Below are positions 16,802-25,398 of a DNA stretch of 64,000 nt, piece by piece. A program made the translations under genes and the position numbers. Positions within the stretch are counted from its first letter, which is position 1. Each line of letters begins with the position of its first letter. This DNA comes from Pseudanabaena frigida (GTDB taxonomy: Bacteria; Cyanobacteriota; Cyanobacteriia; Pseudanabaenales; Pseudanabaenaceae), in NCBI GenBank assembly GCA_003242085.1, contig QBML01000022.1, forward strand, positions 1 through 64,000, written 5' to 3'. The notes beneath the pieces were generated by a model. It searched no databases, was not told the origin of the DNA, and saw nothing but the letters and a program-made list of their open reading frames with translations.

Positions 16802-18286
16802 CTAACGGATATGATTGAGGCTTTCAGAATTCTTGGATAAGAAATCTGTAAACAGACTAATAACCGTGCGATCTCGGATTTTGATATTTACGTTTAGAGA
16901 CATGCCAGATCGCAAGTGAATCTCCCGACCATTGATGCTTAATGTCTGCTTCTCAAGTTTGATCTTAGCAGGGAAGCGATAGCTAGGATTGATCTGATCG
17001 GGCGGTACCACATCAGAACCAATCCAAATTATTGTCCCTTTTATGTCACCAAACTCACTAAAAGGGAAAGAATCTAAGCGTACATCAACAGGCATATTCT
17101 CTTTAACAAAGCCGATATCTTGGTTAGTTATAAAAACTTTGGCAACCAGTTGATCTTCAGGGACTATTTTGAGAACAGTTTCCGTGTTATTGGCGTTTGC
17201 AACATAGCCAACACCTGCTTTCAGATCGAAAACAGTTCCTGCAACTGGAGCGCGAAGATCCTGATATTTAACAGTGACTTCTGCCTGACTAATTTGACCT
17301 TCGATTTCAGCAAGACGCTTATTGTTATCCACAAATGCTTTCGTAAATTGACTATCGATCTCCGCAATTCGTTTGGTATTGCTGGCAATTTGCACGGTTA
17401 ACTCCTTGCGAGTGGAGTCAAAAGTATTATTTAGTCGTGATTGACCTTCTGCAATCGCGGCTTTGAGACGCATTTCCTCTTGCACGAGTTGACGAACTTC
17501 CGATTCAGTGGTTAAAACTTCGTCCTTTTGTTTTAGATATTGAATTTTAGAAATTCCACCCTGATCGGCAACATCTTTAATGTCAGAAAAAATTTTTCGA
17601 CTGATAGCTAGAGATTCTTGACGCCCTGCGCGTTTAATTTGAGTTTGATTCAATTGTTCGATAGTTTGTGCAATATTTGCTTCAGCGGCTTGCGATCGTG
17701 AATTTAGCTCAGCTTGATTTGCCGCCAGAAGATCCTGCAGATCGTTTGACAAACTTGCCGCATCACCATTCACCTGCATTCGATAAAGTTGTGATTCTGA
17801 AATAAGCGCCTCGCGGCTACGGGCAAGTAATAGCAATTCGGTAGGGACTGCTGTTAAATTTTTAGTAATGATTGGTGGGCGATCGTCATTAACTATGGAT
17901 TGATAAAATTGATTTTCTTCTTGGAGCTTTTGGCGAAGTTTCTTCAAAGAATTTAGTTGTGCGGTTGCCGCAGTAGAGTCAATTTTCAATAGCACCTGTC
18001 CAACTTCAACCCGTTCTCCATCTTTGACTAAAATTTCTGTTAGTACTCCATTAGCAGGCGCTCTTACTTCTTTTATTGTACCTAAAGGTTCTAATTTGCC
18101 TTGAGCTGGAATAGATTCTTCGATCTTGGCTACCGATGCCCAAAGCAAGCCAAAGGAGACAGAACCAATCAACGTCCATAGAATTGACTGTGTCCACTTT
18201 GGTGATTGGCTTAAAACAAGAGGCCGATCGAATGTCTGAGAGGCGATCACTTCTGATTTACTTTCAATATCATTTCCATTTGCCAT
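16802..18286 (-). CDS. HlyD-family membrane fusion protein
   Basis: Periplasmic adaptor of type I secretion, 494 residues. One TM segment (about 31-52: TQSILWTLIGSVSFGLLWASVA) follows a short cytoplasmic end; then come a split lipoyl/barrel-sandwich domain (GVLTEILVKDGERVEVGQVLLKIDS and later DLRAPVAGTVFDLKAGVGYV), a long coiled-coil hairpin (about 110-330), and a C-terminal beta domain (VDVRLDSFPFSEFGDIKG). It would link the ABC exporter encoded just upstream to a TolC-like outer membrane channel, which is not encoded in this window. It is the last gene of the parvulin-ABC-HlyD run. Confidence 0.92.
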   Translation of the reverse strand: MANGNDIESKSEVIASQTFDRPLVLSQSPKWTQSILWTLIGSVSFGLLWASVAKIEESIPAQGKLEPLGTIKEVRAPANGVLTEILVKDGERVEVGQVLLKIDSTAATAQLNSLKKLRQKLQEENQFYQSIVNDDRPPIITKNLTAVPTELLLLARSREALISESQLYRMQVNGDAASLSNDLQDLLAANQAELNSRSQAAEANIAQTIEQLNQTQIKRAGRQESLAISRKIFSDIKDVADQGGISKIQYLKQKDEVLTTESEVRQLVQEEMRLKAAIAEGQSRLNNTFDSTRKELTVQIASNTKRIAEIDSQFTKAFVDNNKRLAEIEGQISQAEVTVKYQDLRAPVAGTVFDLKAGVGYVANANNTETVLKIVPEDQLVAKVFITNQDIGFVKENMPVDVRLDSFPFSEFGDIKGTIIWIGSDVVPPDQINPSYRFPAKIKLEKQTLSINGREIHLRSGMSLNVNIKIRDRTVISLFTDFLSKNSESLNHIR

Positions 18287-18326
18287 AATAATTCAACCTT
18301 ATTCAAAAATTGGTAGTGCTAAAGAT

Positions 18327-18373
18327 GACAGGAGTAGGATAGACGGCGCGAAGCCGCCTATCCTACTCCTGTC
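18327..18373. repeat. Hairpin of the GGATAGACGGCGC family
   Basis: Arms GACAGGAGTAGGATAG and CTATCCTACTCCTGTC pair perfectly over 16 bp around an inner CGGC/GCCG stem. It lies between the ABC exporter and HlyD genes. The preceding GTGCTAAAGATG and the core GGATAGACGGCGC recur at 63011-63070, so this is a dispersed palindromic repeat. It may also modulate expression of the HlyD gene. Confidence 0.8.
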
Positions 18374-18408
18374 AAAATTATGTAGCGGTGTATAGTCCAA
18401 AAATGTCA

Positions 18409-21366
18409 TTAAGATTCTCCTGCCGCCTCTTGTTGACGATAGAGTGTGTAATAACGCTCACGCATTGCCATTAGCTCCGTGTGTGTTCCTTGCTCTACGA
18501 CTCGTCCACTATCCATCACCAAGATCAAGTCAGCACTATGGATTGTGGCAAGACGGTGGGTGATAAAAAAGACCGTACGCCCGCGAAACTCCTCAGCTAG
18601 ATTTAGACAGACTTGACGCTCTGTGTTGTAATCTAAAGCACTTGTCGCTTCGTCTAAAATTAGTAATTGAGGTTTTTGCAAAACAGTCCGCGCAATCGCA
18701 ATTCTTTGTCTCTGTCCACCTGAGAGCGCTACGCCACGCTCCCCAACTCTCGACTCATAACCTTTGGGCAATTGCATAATAAAATCATGGGCGCAAGCGG
18801 TCTTAGCTGCTTCAATAATTTCTTCGATAGAAGCTTCTGGATTAGTCAGCGCAATATTTTCCTTAACTGTATTATCAAATAGCCAAGTGTCTTGCAACAC
18901 CACACCAATTTGATGGCGCAAAGAATAAAGTTCTACCTTACTAATATCATAGTCATCAATTAAAATACGTCCTGACTCTGGATCGTAAAGTCTAGATATT
19001 AGCTTTGTGAGGGTGCTTTTGCCTGCGCCACTAGCTCCAACCACACCAACAAATTTACCTGCAGGAACTTCTAAACTGACATTATTTAATTGAAGATTGC
19101 CATTAGTAACGAAGCGAAAATACACATTTTCATAACGTACTGCACCTTTAATAGATGGCATGGGAATATTTAGCCGCTCTGATTCTTCTTGCTCCTGAGG
19201 ATAATTAATAATATCGCTGAGACGTTCGAGAGATAGAGCAGTACCTTGAAAGTTCTGCCAAAGCTGAATCAATCTTAAAAGTGGAGTTGTGGTATATCCC
19301 GCAATAATTCGAAAGGCGATGAGCTGCCCGAGTGTCAAATTTTTGCTTAGTACGAGATAAACCCCAACCCATAATAATAGTAGGTTAGAAAACTGACTTA
19401 AAAATTGACTTATAGATGCTGCTGTTGTTGAAGTTACAACTGTATTAAAACCATCGGAAACATAGCGGGCATAACGATGTTGCCATTCCCAACGCGATTT
19501 TAATTCACTACTTTGTGCTTTGACTGTTTGAATTCCTGAAATCATTTCCACTAAATAGGACTGAGTGGAGGCATTCTGCTCGGCTTTTTTTCGCAGTTGC
19601 TTTCGCATAATTGGAGAGACAGTAAGTGTCAGCAAGGCAAATAAAGGAACTGTACCTAGGGCAATCAATGTCAAAAGCCAACTGTAGCAGAGCATCACGA
19701 TGATATAAACTACTGAGAAAATAGCATCTAAAACTACGGTGAGGGCTGTGCCCGTTAAGAATTGGCGAATATTTTCCAACTCTCCAATTCGGCTCGATAG
19801 TTCACCAACAGAACGCTTCTCAAAATATCGTAAAGGTAATCGCAAAAGATGATCGATAGTCTCAGAACCGAGAGTTAAATCAATACGATTAGTAGTATTG
19901 ACAAAAAGATAAGTTCTCAAAGCGCTGATGACGGCTTCAAATATTGATACTGTAACTAATAAAATCCCTAAGGTATTCAATGTCGCTGGAGCATTTTGAT
20001 TGATCACCTTATCGATGATCGCCTGTGTGATTAAAGGATTTGCTAAACCCAACAGTTGCACGAAGAAAGAAGCTACTAATACAGTGATTAATGTGTTTTT
20101 ATAGCGTTTGAGCGATGGCAAGAACCAAGATAAACCAAACTTCTCTTTCGGTGTATCCTTAGTCGGTTGCAATAATAAAATCTCTACTGAATTTCCCCAT
20201 AAATTAGCGAACAGAGCCGTTTTTGAGGTGACAATTCCTTGTTCGGGAATGCCTAAAACTAGTTCGCGATCGCTAGTCTTATACAACACTACAAATGTAT
20301 CTTGCCAAGCTAATAGGGCAGGCGTAGGAACTTGAGCAATCGTACTAGCTGGTATCGTTAGTAATTGACCATTTAGTCCCATCAGTTCGGCGATCGTTCC
20401 ACACATATGCAATGAAAGCTTGGGCGATCGGGAAAGTTGACTATCGATCGCCCGTTTGACTACATGCTTATAGAAAGGAATTTGCCAATACCTTGCTAAC
20501 ATCTGAAAACAAGCAATGCAGGATTCAACAGAGCCTCTGCCATAAAAATGTGGATAATCTAGTTTCTTACTTTCTGAACGTTCGCCTACAGGTGGTAAAT
20601 CGGGAGCATAGGGTATATTAATATCAAGAGCAGTTTGAATTAGCTGTTCTTCTGCAATTTCCGACTTCATGTCAAAGGCATTTCGTAAACCAATTAAACG
20701 AACATAACCACCCTGTAGAACTTCAATCTCGTCATTCTCGCTTACAGGCTCGATCCGATTACCCACTGGCGCGGGAAAATTATCACTACCACTCACTAAC
20801 CAGATAAAATCTCGATCTAGCCTTGACAAAGGCATTTTCCCAGCCGCTAAAGTCATAACTCTCGCATTGGGCAATGCTTCCTGCGCTAGCTGCACAAGAT
20901 TCACTAGAGATTGTGCCTGTCGCTCCATTTCTAATGCCATGAGGTCAAATACCTCTACCAAGCCAACCTTATTTGTGAAAGCAGATTTAAATGCAGGATC
21001 GCGATCGCAAAATTGCCAAAAATCCGAAGCTTCTAATGATAAACAAGTACTTTCCACGGACGCAATAACCATTTCACAAGACAGGTTACGCATGAGGCTC
21101 AACCAGCCAATTACCGCACAAGGTTTGAGGATTTCTAGAGTTGTCGGTGAAGTAATCTTGGGAAGTTGTCCGAGTACTCTTGCCTGCCCTTCCATCAAGA
21201 ATAGAATTTGTGTTGGCATCGTTTCCCGCAGCAAAATTTCTTGTCCCATTCGATACCGTAATGGCTGAAGGCGATCGCATAACTCTTTCAAAGTAACGCG
21301 ATCGATTGCTTGTAACTCTGGGACTCGAAGTAGAAAGTCCTCAATAAAATTTGTTGTAGATGTCAT
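18409..21366 (-). CDS. Type I secretion ABC exporter with cNMP-binding and degenerate C39 domains
   Basis: A 985-residue HlyB-like exporter. It starts with a cyclic-nucleotide-binding-like domain (about 10-120), then a linker, then a C39-peptidase-like domain (about 270-400). The Cys is present (VESCIACFQM), but the usual Gly after it is Ile, the catalytic His position reads DTFVVLYK and the Asp-Pro reads GIPEQG, so it should not cleave leader peptides and probably holds substrate, as in HlyB. Six TM helices (about 420-700) precede the NBD with Walker A GASGAGKST, signature LSGGQRQRIA and Walker B LLILDEATSALD. Its genes flank a secreted M10 protease, the most likely cargo. The N-terminal regulatory domain suggests control by a nucleotide or by protein contact. 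Confidence 0.92.
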   Translation of the reverse strand: MTSTTNFIEDFLLRVPELQAIDRVTLKELCDRLQPLRYRMGQEILLRETMPTQILFLMEGQARVLGQLPKITSPTTLEILKPCAVIGWLSLMRNLSCEMVIASVESTCLSLEASDFWQFCDRDPAFKSAFTNKVGLVEVFDLMALEMERQAQSLVNLVQLAQEALPNARVMTLAAGKMPLSRLDRDFIWLVSGSDNFPAPVGNRIEPVSENDEIEVLQGGYVRLIGLRNAFDMKSEIAEEQLIQTALDINIPYAPDLPPVGERSESKKLDYPHFYGRGSVESCIACFQMLARYWQIPFYKHVVKRAIDSQLSRSPKLSLHMCGTIAELMGLNGQLLTIPASTIAQVPTPALLAWQDTFVVLYKTSDRELVLGIPEQGIVTSKTALFANLWGNSVEILLLQPTKDTPKEKFGLSWFLPSLKRYKNTLITVLVASFFVQLLGLANPLITQAIIDKVINQNAPATLNTLGILLVTVSIFEAVISALRTYLFVNTTNRIDLTLGSETIDHLLRLPLRYFEKRSVGELSSRIGELENIRQFLTGTALTVVLDAIFSVVYIIVMLCYSWLLTLIALGTVPLFALLTLTVSPIMRKQLRKKAEQNASTQSYLVEMISGIQTVKAQSSELKSRWEWQHRYARYVSDGFNTVVTSTTAASISQFLSQFSNLLLLWVGVYLVLSKNLTLGQLIAFRIIAGYTTTPLLRLIQLWQNFQGTALSLERLSDIINYPQEQEESERLNIPMPSIKGAVRYENVYFRFVTNGNLQLNNVSLEVPAGKFVGVVGASGAGKSTLTKLISRLYDPESGRILIDDYDISKVELYSLRHQIGVVLQDTWLFDNTVKENIALTNPEASIEEIIEAAKTACAHDFIMQLPKGYESRVGERGVALSGGQRQRIAIARTVLQKPQLLILDEATSALDYNTERQVCLNLAEEFRGRTVFFITHRLATIHSADLILVMDSGRVVEQGTHTELMAMRERYYTLYRQQEAAGES

Positions 21367-21588
21367 GAAGCCGTCTATAAAACTATGAGAAGTTTAAGGA
21401 TTGCATTGCTTAGTAGTCAAGTATAGAAATAGTTAATTAATGTAAGTTCCGAACAAAGAAAATGTTATAAACCTCCAAAATAATGATTTAGGTTAGTGCT
21501 TAAACACATTGTATTAGTAATTAAGGATTGCTATTGCAATCTTTCTCAATTGTGTAACTTATTTTTAACTAACAGAATTAACATAATT

Positions 21589-22320
21589 TTATGCAATCTC
21601 AAATGTTTCAATTTGTTGCGATACAGTTTCTTCTAGCCACTTGGTAAAACTTTCATCAATCAGCCTTTGTTTTATTGTCTCATCAAGGGTAGCTGGTAAC
21701 AGCTTTTCAAGTCTAACTAGCACAAACCAATCACCGATTTTTGTCGGTGGTTGCACCTGTCCAAGATCGCTAACTAAAAGCATTTTTGCTAAAATGGGCG
21801 GATAGATTGCGCCAATTTCTATGGGTCCAACCAATCCGCCCGTTTTAGCTTCTGCCCCTTGTGAGTATTCTCTCGCAAGTTCATCAAATGACTGCTCGTC
21901 TTCTTTAATACGGAAATATAGCTCTCGGGCAATACAAAAATCTTTAGTACAAATCAGAGAATAAATCACGCGATCGAGTTGTTGTTTTCGCTCTAGAAAT
22001 GCGGAATTTAGCTTTGGCCCCCACTTTGCCAGTTTAAATTTTTCTAACTTTAATGCTCTCTCTATACGATTTTCTAAATCTACATAAACCATTCCCTGCT
22101 TTTTAAGCCATATTTGCAACTTTTCATCTGTATTGATTCCTAGCTGTTGAAAAGCTTGTTGGTAGGCAGTTTTTTTCTCTTCAGGAGTTAATGATATGTC
22201 ATCCGTACAACGATCGATGGTCATCTCTCTGACTAATTGAGGCATCATGCCATAGGCAACAACTTTCTCAACTAATGTTTCCGCCTGAAACTCATCCCCA
22301 TTAATTTTTAGCGATCGCAT
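21589..22320 (-). CDS. Parvulin-type peptidyl-prolyl isomerase (PpiC/SurA-like)
   Basis: A 243-residue protein with an N-terminal helical SurA-like part and a parvulin domain (about 105-210) recognisable by SFDELAREYSQGAEAKTGGLVGPIE and the ending GDWFVLVRLEKLLPA. There is no signal peptide, so it should act in the cytoplasm, in contrast to SurA. It is transcribed ahead of the ABC exporter and HlyD genes with a 222-bp gap. Cytoplasmic parvulins near cyanobacterial type I exporters may keep the cargo unfolded or escort it; that role is inferred. Its start is the ATG in MRSLKINGDEF with a HIP1 site at the start codon. Confidence 0.85.
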   Translation of the reverse strand: MRSLKINGDEFQAETLVEKVVAYGMMPQLVREMTIDRCTDDISLTPEEKKTAYQQAFQQLGINTDEKLQIWLKKQGMVYVDLENRIERALKLEKFKLAKWGPKLNSAFLERKQQLDRVIYSLICTKDFCIARELYFRIKEDEQSFDELAREYSQGAEAKTGGLVGPIEIGAIYPPILAKMLLVSDLGQVQPPTKIGDWFVLVRLEKLLPATLDETIKQRLIDESFTKWLEETVSQQIETFEIA

Positions 22321-22526
22321 AGTCTTTTAATTGAGTTTAAATTAATATTTATTGATTTTACGTAGAAATCTTGAAGATTTTACTCAAATTCAACCCTACA
22401 GAAGACAAATATCTTAGATTCTAAAGTGTTGACTGCTTGTATTCCGCCGTACATCTATTCAAACTTACCACGTCACATCGTTTACTAATCATAATACAGT
22501 GATTTTTATTTTGTCGTAAGCTAAAT

Positions 22527-22566
22527 AAAAACCCAAAATCTTTCCTGAGCTTGATTTTGGGTTTTT
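22527..22566. terminator. Hairpin upstream of the parvulin gene
   Basis: Arms AAAAACCCAAAATC and GATTTTGGGTTTTT pair perfectly over 14 bp, with U-rich ends in either direction. It lies in the divergent region between the parvulin and metalloprotease genes. No gene ends here, so its role is unclear: it may separate the two promoters or be an intergenic repeat. Confidence 0.65.
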
Positions 22567-22636
22567 AAATGGGTTTGCGCTTACTTAAAGTTTGCTTTAC
22601 AGACTATTAAGTGGAGAGAGTATTAAAGGATAAAGC

Positions 22637-22664
22637 ATAACCTTATATAGACATATAAGGTTAT
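22637..22664. promoter_or_regulatory. 12-bp inverted repeat, candidate operator
   Basis: ATAACCTTATAT and ATATAAGGTTAT form a perfect 12-bp inverted repeat around AGAC. The two-fold symmetry, short spacer and position (215 bp upstream of the metalloprotease ATG and 317 bp upstream of the parvulin gene) suggest a binding site for a dimeric regulator. It lacks a T tract and is weak as a terminator. The 558-bp region (22321-22878) holds nothing else I can identify apart from the hairpin at 22527. Confidence 0.45.
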
Positions 22665-22878
22665 TACATATATTCATAATGTTATTTAAAAGTTATTTTT
22701 AAGCCTATAGCATTGACATATTTTTTATCAACAGCAGATAATATATTGTATCAATAAATATAATTCTTCTGCTGAATAACATTGTAAGTTTTTTCAGCTT
22801 GACTGCGGGGGGTGATCTTTTGTTCTTCTCTTTATCTCGAACTTATATTGAGTAATTAACTTACTCTAGAGGAATTTT

Positions 22879-25014
22879 ATGGCTGCATATTACATTGACG
22901 CATTGATTAATCCTGGAACCAAGTGGGGTAATTCTAATGTAGGCTCTCCAGCTACGGTCTCATTCAGCTTTTTATCAAGCTTGCCATCATATTATTCTAG
23001 TTCCGATGAAGAGAGTAATAACTTTGTACCATTTAATGCAGCTCAAAAGTCAGCAGCACGCACTATATTGAGCCTTTACTCTGAAATCGCAAATATCAAT
23101 TTTGTGGAAGTTTCAGGTGTGGGTGACCTAACATTTGGTACTGGAAACTTTGGAGTGGATGAAGGGGCGCATGCTTACTATCCAAGCTCATCAAGTTATG
23201 GTGGTGATGTATGGTTCAACAATTACTATGCGTATAATCTTACGCCAAATTCAAATAACTATGCCTACACTACATTAATTCACGAAATCGGTCACGCCTT
23301 AGGGATGAAGCATCCTGGGAACTACAATGCTGGGGGTGGAGGTACGGTAGGACCTTATCTTCCAACTAGTGAGGACAGCGAACAGTTTACCGTAATGTCC
23401 TACTATGATAGTAATTATAACTATGGTACCCATCCTAGTTCTCCTCAACTTTATGATATTGCTGCAATGCAATATCTTTATGGAGCAAATACTCGGACAC
23501 GCACTGGAAATGACACCTATACTTTTTCGACTACCACGCAGGTTAAGACTATTTGGGATGCTGGAGGTATTGATACGATTAATGCATCCAACCAGTTCAA
23601 TTCAGTAACGATTAATCTTTCTTCTGGCACATTTAGTTCTATCGGTGGAACTAATAATATTGCCATAGCATACAACTGCCAGATCGAGAATGCAGTAGGA
23701 GGGGCTGGAAACGACTATATATACGGTAATTCACTTGTTAACGTTCTCGATGGTAGTGGTGGCTACTCTGATTATCTTGATGGAGGTCTGGGTAATGACA
23801 TTCTATATTCCACCTCAAATAAGTCAGACTCTCTCAACGGCAATTCTGGATTCGATCAAGCCATTATGAGAGCTGGTCGAAGCTCTTTTTCTGCTGGCAC
23901 TTTCAATCCTTTTGCTGCGAATGGATCTATTGGTAGTAATTATCTTTCCTCCGTTGAAGCGGTAGCATTTACAGAGGTGCAGCATGGTGGATCTTTTATA
24001 ACAGGGCAAGCTCAATACGCCGATCTCAATGCAGATGGCAAAGCCGATCTGATTATGCAGGGAAACGATAACAGTTTCTGGGTTTCGCTTTCATCTGGGA
24101 ATGCATTTACATCTCCTCAGAAATGGATGCAGCATGGAGGAGGATTTTTAGCGGGACAAGCCCAATATGCTGACCTCAATGGTGATGGGAAGAAAGACCT
24201 GATTATGCAGGGCAATGACAATCGTTTCTGGGTGTCTCTATCTACAGGTAGTAGTTTTGGCTCGCCGCAAGCGTGGATGCAGCATGGAGGAGGATTTGCG
24301 GCGGGACAAGCTCAATATGCTGACCTCAATGGTGATGGGAAGAAAGACCTGATTATGCAGGGCAATGACAATCGTTTCTGGGTGTCTCTATCTACAGGTA
24401 GTAGTTTTGGCTCGCCGCAAGCGTGGATGCAGCATGGAGGAGGATTTGCGGCGGGACAGGCTCAGTATGCCGACCTCAATGGCGATGGCAAAGATGACCT
24501 GATTATGCAGGGCAATGACAATCGTTTCTGGGTGTCTCTGTCTACAGGTAGCAGTTTTGGTTCGCCGCAAGCGTGGATGCAACATGGAGGAGGATTTGTC
24601 GCGGGACAGGCTCAGTATGCTGACCTCAATGGTGATGGAAAGAAAGACCTGATTATGCAGGGCAATGACAATCGTTTCTGGGTGTCTCTGTCTACAGGTA
24701 GTGGGTTTAGTTCGCCACAAGCGTGGATGCAGCATGGAGGAGGATTTGTCGCGGGACAGGCTCAGTATGCCGACCTCAATGGTGATGGGAAGAAAGACCT
24801 GATTATGCAGGGCAATGACAATCAGATTTGGGAATCTATCTCACTTGGTACAGGTTTTAGTAGTACACAGCAAGTTGCACATTTTGAAGGAAGTTTCGCG
24901 CAAGGGCAATTGTTTGCTGTCGATGCTAGCGGTGGTAATGGAGCAGATTTGTTGATGCAGTCAGCAAATAATCAGTTCTTGATGTCGGTTGCATCTACAG
25001 ATTTTCGGGCATGA
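22879..25014 (+). CDS. Secreted M10 (serralysin-like) metalloprotease with FG-GAP/VCBS-like repeats
   Basis: A 711-residue extracellular protease. The zinc-binding motif HEIGHALGMKH is at residues 135-145, and the Met-turn reads TVMSYYDS. An RTX-like stretch follows (about 273-315: GGAGNDYIYGN, DGGLGNDIL). Residues 367-666 are six 50-residue repeats with the calcium-binding-like core YADLNGDGKKDLIMQGNDN, and a degenerate seventh ends the protein. There is no Sec signal peptide, as expected for type I export with a C-terminal signal. The exporter and adaptor genes lie divergently next to it. An AGAGGAATTTT ribosome-binding region precedes the ATG. The repeats resemble FG-GAP/VCBS beta-propeller blades, so the C-terminal part may form a propeller used in adhesion. 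Confidence 0.92.
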   Translation: MAAYYIDALINPGTKWGNSNVGSPATVSFSFLSSLPSYYSSSDEESNNFVPFNAAQKSAARTILSLYSEIANINFVEVSGVGDLTFGTGNFGVDEGAHAYYPSSSSYGGDVWFNNYYAYNLTPNSNNYAYTTLIHEIGHALGMKHPGNYNAGGGGTVGPYLPTSEDSEQFTVMSYYDSNYNYGTHPSSPQLYDIAAMQYLYGANTRTRTGNDTYTFSTTTQVKTIWDAGGIDTINASNQFNSVTINLSSGTFSSIGGTNNIAIAYNCQIENAVGGAGNDYIYGNSLVNVLDGSGGYSDYLDGGLGNDILYSTSNKSDSLNGNSGFDQAIMRAGRSSFSAGTFNPFAANGSIGSNYLSSVEAVAFTEVQHGGSFITGQAQYADLNADGKADLIMQGNDNSFWVSLSSGNAFTSPQKWMQHGGGFLAGQAQYADLNGDGKKDLIMQGNDNRFWVSLSTGSSFGSPQAWMQHGGGFAAGQAQYADLNGDGKKDLIMQGNDNRFWVSLSTGSSFGSPQAWMQHGGGFAAGQAQYADLNGDGKDDLIMQGNDNRFWVSLSTGSSFGSPQAWMQHGGGFVAGQAQYADLNGDGKKDLIMQGNDNRFWVSLSTGSGFSSPQAWMQHGGGFVAGQAQYADLNGDGKKDLIMQGNDNQIWESISLGTGFSSTQQVAHFEGSFAQGQLFAVDASGGNGADLLMQSANNQFLMSVASTDFRA
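23977..24876 (+). repeat. Six tandem 150-bp coding repeats
   Basis: Units begin at 23977, 24127, 24277, 24427, 24577 and 24727, exactly 150 bp apart, each giving 50 residues beginning (M/V)QHGG. The second and third units are identical over long stretches at the DNA level, including silent sites, which points to recent duplication or gene conversion. The first and last units are more diverged. Confidence 0.95.
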
Positions 25015-25104
25015 GTTTCTAAATTCTGTCTAAGGCTCTATCTGCTGATAGGCTCGGCCTGCGTAGACGGTTGTCCGATCGCTGTTGTGGTCTCTGTCAT
25101 ATCA

Positions 25105-25220
25105 CTTACAGCAATTACCAATTAAATAAGTCACAAGAAAAAGTCTAAAAGCATTGCTTCGTCATGCTTTTAGACTTTTTCTTGGTGTTGGTTTGAGCAT
25201 AAAGCTAGGATTGCTATATG
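25105..25220. mobile_element. Tentative MITE-like element, 116 bp
   Basis: The right end AGGATTGCTATAT matches the right ends of the elements at 35538 and 60814, and the left end TTACAGCAATTACC matches imperfectly in inverted orientation. The length is nearly the same. The interior (25134-25184) is a perfect 20-bp stem with arms CAAGAAAAAGTCTAAAAGCA, which can also terminate the metalloprotease transcript. The rest of the 384-bp gap after the protease gene shows nothing further. Confidence 0.45.
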
Positions 25221-25398
25221 ATTTTCTAACTTTTTGGAAAAGGCAAGAGTTTTGTCCAACTAGACGAGATGTCTGTTGCTGAAGGATGCAATTAAAGACT
25301 GCAATAAGGTACAGATAATAATTTGGATGGCAACATTTTTTGTAACTGCTCTTCCTCTAATCATTCTTACTTTCTACCTCATTCTTTTTGCGTAAGCC

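Noticed and set aside
20867..21268. Plus-strand open frame of 133 codons opposite the ABC exporter gene
   Set aside because: It is antisense to the cyclic-nucleotide-binding domain, which has clear family character on the minus strand.
24388..24735. Minus-strand open frame of 115 codons inside the metalloprotease repeats
   Set aside because: It is the antisense reading of the 150-bp repeats and itself repeats with the same period. No start signal or family match.
23977..24876. CRISPR array
   Set aside because: The repeat is long (150 bp), has no spacers and is in frame with the protease; no array-like pattern was found elsewhere in the window.
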